Shown here piece by piece: positions 6,784-9,809 of a DNA stretch of 9,809 bases (position 1 is its first letter; the number at the start of each line of letters is the position of its first letter). Below the pieces are notes generated by a model, which searched no databases, was not told the DNA's origin, and worked only from the letters and a program-made list of their open reading frames with translations. A program made the translations under genes and the position numbers. The DNA lies in the NCBI GenBank assembly GCA_902803725.1, contig CADCRD010000140.1:1-9809 (forward strand). The letters run 5' to 3'. Source of the stretch: an uncultured Eubacteriales bacterium (GTDB lineage Bacteria > Bacillota > Clostridia > Peptostreptococcales > Anaerovoracaceae).

Positions 6784-7357
6784 CGTGCTCCCATTTACGC
6801 TGACTCTTCATCTTTTCCAGCTCGCTCTTCAGCTGGATGTTCTCCATCTGAAGGTCGAAGAAATTGTTCTCCATATCCTTGTACTGCTGAGTAGCTGCGT
6901 TGGCGGCCTCTTCACCTTCTCTTCTCGCATCTGCTTCTGCCAGTTTCTGGTTTTTTAGTATCTCTTCGATCTCGCGGTCTTTGTCGTTCAGCTTTTTCCT
7001 GAGTTCTTCCTTTTGTTCATTTAAGGCCTGTATCTCAGCCTGTGAGTCTTCTTTGTATACCAGAAAACTCTTTTTGGCTTCGTCCCACATCTGTTCATAA
7101 TGCTGTCCGTCGGCCTCGAGTTTCGCGCTTTTTTCTTTCATCTCATCGATCCTGAAAACAAGATCAAAGTATTCCTCGCTGATATTCATTGCCGTCAGAA
7201 TGGCCAGCGATGAAAGTGCGCCTTTGTAATCCTCTCCGCCGATCTGCTTCATTCTCAGATCGACATGGGTAGCTATTCTCATTATCTGTTCAGCCGGCTT
7301 GTCGCCGCTGACGGTAAATTCCTTACCATAGATATTGACAGTAACTTTATTGTTCAT
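6764..7357 (-). CDS. zapA: Cell division protein ZapA with long C-terminal coiled coil
   Basis: ZapA binds FtsZ and cross-links its filaments at the division ring. Residues 1-70 show the family pattern: a beta-strand start (VTVNIYGKEFTVSG), then helix signatures VDLRMKQI (32-39) and LAILTAMNISEEYF (51-64). The classical ZapA ends after a short helix at roughly 85-110 residues. This one is 197 residues, and residues 70 to about 185 are almost wholly charged heptad-like coiled coil (KEELRKKLNDKDREIEEIL and similar). A short basic then acidic tail ends in DRQDF. GGGAGG lies 6 nt before the ATG. The gene is 15 nt after pheT and overlaps mutS2 by 20 nt, matching the pheT-zapA-mutS2 linkage of Bacillota. 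The ZapA domain call is strong; what the extension does is unknown. It may lengthen the spacer between FtsZ filaments or bind another division protein. Confidence 0.92.
   Translation of the reverse strand: MNNKVTVNIYGKEFTVSGDKPAEQIMRIATHVDLRMKQIGGEDYKGALSSLAILTAMNISEEYFDLVFRIDEMKEKSAKLEADGQHYEQMWDEAKKSFLVYKEDSQAEIQALNEQKEELRKKLNDKDREIEEILKNQKLAEADARREGEEAANAATQQYKDMENNFFDLQMENIQLKSELEKMKSQRKWEHDDRQDF
6788..6792 (-). promoter_or_regulatory. RBS of mutS2 inside zapA, short spacing
   Basis: GGGAG on the minus strand is 4 nt before the mutS2 ATG at 6783, closer than the usual 5-9 nt. It lies in the zapA codons near Trp189-Glu190. No other in-frame start nearby has a better site, so the overlapping start is preferred. 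The tight spacing may lower initiation and make it depend on ribosomes finishing zapA. Confidence 0.6.
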
Positions 7358-7363
7358 AACAGT

Positions 7364-7369
7364 CCTCCC
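7364..7369 (-). promoter_or_regulatory. RBS of zapA
   Basis: GGGAGG on the minus strand lies 6 nt before the zapA ATG at 7357 and within the 15-nt pheT-zapA gap. It is the strongest anti-SD match in the right half of the window and fixes the zapA start. Confidence 0.85.
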
Positions 7370-7372
7370 GGG

Positions 7373-9809
7373 CTACATTTCCCTCAGAACAGCATCAAAT
7401 CTGCTCTTAAGTCCTAATAATACCTTTTCGTGAACAGCATCGACTTCATCATCTGTCAGCGTCTTTTCAGCGCTGCGGTATGTCATATTGAAAGCGAGCG
7501 ATTTCTTGCCCTTTTCAACCTGTTCTCCTCTGTATATATCAAAGAGCTGTACATCTTCCAGCAGTTCATCAGCTGATTTCATGATGGCTTCCTGCATATC
7601 ACCCACATGCACTTCTTCATCTACTACAACAGCGATATCTCTTGTGACGGCAGGATATTTCGGGAGAGGGATATATCTTGTTTCTGTTCTTGCCATATCT
7701 GTGATCTTGTTAAAGAACAATTCGCAGATGCATACCCTTGTTCCTATTCCATACACATCAGTTACATCAGGATGAATTTCGCCCATGATCCCCAGTTCTA
7801 TCGGTTCATCGCTGCCGCCGGTCACGATCCTGGCACATCTGCCCGGATGATATGTCGGATGCTCTGTCTCCGTCTCGAATCTGACATTTTCAATTCCCAT
7901 TTTCACCATAAGCTCACACACGATGCCCTTCAGCATGAAAAAGTCATTTCCTTCACCATATATGCCGATACACATATTATCCGTTTCTTCCGGCAGTGCA
8001 TCCGGTTCGAACATATTTTTTTCAAAGACCGTTCCGATCTCGAATGCACGCACGCTGTCAAGGCTGCGGGCATAATTTCTGCCCAGTACCTCAAGCATAC
8101 TGGGTGTGAGGATCGTTCTCATGACCGAGTTTTCTTCGCCCAGAGGATTGAGAATTTCAACTGCATTCCTCTCCCATGCATCTTCAGGAAGTCTGACGCG
8201 GTCAGCATCCTGCGGGCTGACGAATGAATATGTCTGGATCTCGTTTGCACCCATGGCTACCATATAAGCTCTGGCGGCATTTTTCACTGTCTCCGCTCTG
8301 GGCTCACCTGCGCATGCACTGCCCTTCGGCAGAGTCATCGGCAGATTATCATATCCGTATATACGGGCCACTTCTTCAACAAAATCTATTTCAGATACAA
8401 GATCAAGTCTGATAGTAGGCGGAGTTACTCTGAGAACATCATCCGAGACATCTTCTACCTCAATATCCAGATCAGCAAAGATCTCTTTCATTTTTTCTTT
8501 GGAGATATCTTCGCCGATCACGTGACATATCCTTGAAACACGGATATCGACCGACCACGGATCGAGTCTTGAAGGATAGTTGTCCACTGCCTTGCTGACG
8601 ACTTTTCCGCAGCCCAGCTGTTCGATCAGATTGCATACTCTGTCGACGGCATCCTGTGCAAGATTCGGATCTATGCCCTTTTCAAATCTGCTGCTGGCTT
8701 CTGTTCTGAGTCCGAGAGCCTTTGAAGACAGTCTGATGTTGTCACCGTTGAAATTCGCTCCTTCGATGAGTATGGTCGTTGTGTCCTCAGTTATCTCAGA
8801 GTCCAGTCCTCCCATGATACCGGCTATGCCGATCGGTTCTTCGGCGTCGCAGATCATGAGGACGTTTTCAGGCATAAGCCTTTCTTTTTCATCCAGCGTA
8901 GTGAACTTTGAACCGGGCTCAGCTGTGTCGACATTGATCGTGCCGCCCTTGACTGTTCTGATATCGAAAGCATGCAGCGGCTGGCCATATTCCAGCATTA
9001 CAAAGTTCGTGATATCGACGATGTTGTTTATAGGTCTCATGCCGGCATGCATCAGTCGCTTCTGCATCCACCACGGACTCTGTTCTATCTTAATATCAGT
9101 AGCGACCCTTGCATAATATCTTGCGCAAAGATCCGGTTTAGCGATATTTACACGGATGTAGTCTGCTGCATGTCCGCCCGCTTCACACTTTGTTTCTGTG
9201 CTCGGGAATTCCACTTTATCCCTGAAAGTGGCTGCACTTTCTCTGGCCATACCTGTCATGCACAGACAGTCAGGTCTGTTTGGAGTTATCTCAAAATCCA
9301 CTACGTAGTCTTCAAGATCCATTGCATCGGCAAAATCCATTCCCGGTTCGAGGCCCAGATCTTCAGGAAGCGGCCAGATGCCGTCCTTATGAGCTACCGG
9401 AACAACTTTATCATCGTATCCGAGTTCTCCGCACGAGCATATCATGCCTTCCGATAATTCGCCCTTGAGTTCTCCTGTCCGGATATCTATGCCGCCGGGG
9501 ACAGGCTGCTGGCCGTGGATCGGACCCGGTATATGAGCTCCTGCCGGCGCAACTGGCACCAGCATTCCCTGTGCAATGTTCGGAGCTCCGCAGACTATCT
9601 GAAGCAGCTTTTCTTTTCCGATGTCTACGCTGCAGACTGAAAGATGATCCGATTTCGGATGCGGACTTAACTGTGTCACTCTGCCTACAACTACGCCTTT
9701 CATCTCAGCGGGCATCTTTTCGACTGTTTCCAGATTTGATCCGGACATTATCATCTTATCGCAGAATTCATCTATATCTGCTGTTACATTCGTATAATCA
9801 CTTAGCCAT
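7373..9809 (-). CDS. pheT: Phenylalanyl-tRNA synthetase beta subunit, 5' end outside window
   Basis: PheT is the beta subunit of the cytoplasmic alpha2beta2 PheRS that charges tRNA-Phe. The first ATG is at 9754, but the frame stays open to the edge at 9809 and upstream codons read WLSDYTNVTADIDEFCDK. That is the normal PheT N-terminus, so the gene is partial and the true start lies outside, probably only a few codons away. About 811 residues are present. Numbered from the Met at 9754, the EMAP/OB-fold tRNA-binding domain is at about 14-125 (SPHPKSDHLSVC, VCGAPN), B3/B4 editing region at about 210-370 (PINNIVDITNFV, EASSRFEKG), B5 at about 385-460, catalytic-like core at about 470-690 (NPLGEENSVMRT), and the FDX-ACB anticodon-binding domain at about 700-793 (YPAVTRDIAVVV). 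pheS is expected just upstream. No frameshift is seen. Confidence 0.98.
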   Translation of the reverse strand, partial: WLSDYTNVTADIDEFCDKMIMSGSNLETVEKMPAEMKGVVVGRVTQLSPHPKSDHLSVCSVDIGKEKLLQIVCGAPNIAQGMLVPVAPAGAHIPGPIHGQQPVPGGIDIRTGELKGELSEGMICSCGELGYDDKVVPVAHKDGIWPLPEDLGLEPGMDFADAMDLEDYVVDFEITPNRPDCLCMTGMARESAATFRDKVEFPSTETKCEAGGHAADYIRVNIAKPDLCARYYARVATDIKIEQSPWWMQKRLMHAGMRPINNIVDITNFVMLEYGQPLHAFDIRTVKGGTINVDTAEPGSKFTTLDEKERLMPENVLMICDAEEPIGIAGIMGGLDSEITEDTTTILIEGANFNGDNIRLSSKALGLRTEASSRFEKGIDPNLAQDAVDRVCNLIEQLGCGKVVSKAVDNYPSRLDPWSVDIRVSRICHVIGEDISKEKMKEIFADLDIEVEDVSDDVLRVTPPTIRLDLVSEIDFVEEVARIYGYDNLPMTLPKGSACAGEPRAETVKNAARAYMVAMGANEIQTYSFVSPQDADRVRLPEDAWERNAVEILNPLGEENSVMRTILTPSMLEVLGRNYARSLDSVRAFEIGTVFEKNMFEPDALPEETDNMCIGIYGEGNDFFMLKGIVCELMVKMGIENVRFETETEHPTYHPGRCARIVTGGSDEPIELGIMGEIHPDVTDVYGIGTRVCICELFFNKITDMARTETRYIPLPKYPAVTRDIAVVVDEEVHVGDMQEAIMKSADELLEDVQLFDIYRGEQVEKGKKSLAFNMTYRSAEKTLTDDEVDAVHEKVLLGLKSRFDAVLREM

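Noticed and set aside
7607..8227. 206-codon plus-strand ORF
   Set aside because: It lies wholly inside pheT on the opposite strand. Its His/Cys/Phe-rich sequence resembles no protein family.

Overview
The window is a gene-dense bacterial chromosome segment with every supported gene on the minus strand. Transcription therefore runs from the right edge (9809) to the left edge (1). In that order the genes are pheT (5' end cut off by the window), zapA, mutS2, a DUF523 gene, argS, a radical SAM gene, a TPR-protein gene and a tRNA-Asn gene. Base composition looks moderate and even by eye. Ribosome-binding sites are of the GGAGG type. The linkage pheT-zapA-mutS2 is a Bacillota arrangement (Bacillus subtilis has pheS-pheT-rnhC-zapA-cvpA-polX-mutS2). 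Together with the protein styles, this suggests an anaerobic member of the Clostridia. No species can be named from this sequence alone.

Right part (6764-9809): PheRS beta subunit, a ZapA with an unusually long coiled-coil tail, and the start of MutS2 follow each other with 15 nt between pheT and zapA and a 20-nt overlap between zapA and mutS2. The cvpA and polX genes found between zapA and mutS2 in B. subtilis are absent. Middle part (2126-6783): MutS2 (ATPase plus KOW-like plus Smr domains), a DUF523 protein with the three cysteines of the TudS-type desulfidase family, and arginyl-tRNA synthetase. Left part (1-2126): a radical SAM enzyme translationally coupled to argS by a TAATG junction, an uncharacterised TPR protein, and tRNA-Asn(GTT) with its own consensus sigma70/sigmaA promoter.

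The seven protein genes look like one long co-directional operon or a few overlapping transcription units. Only three gaps exceed 40 nt (81-171, 1207-1253, 4354-4410), and I see no convincing intrinsic terminator in any of them. Much of the content is translation-related: two aminoacyl-tRNA synthetases, a MutS2 of the ribosome-rescue type and a tRNA. A DUF523 protein and a radical SAM enzyme of unknown substrate are embedded among them. No mobile element, CRISPR array, prophage or defence island is visible, and no stretch over 300 nt lacks a gene. I found no clearly new system. The points most worth a second look are the extended ZapA, the radical SAM CX4CX2C site, the TPR protein's unassigned N-terminal region, and two start-site corrections (argS and pheT).
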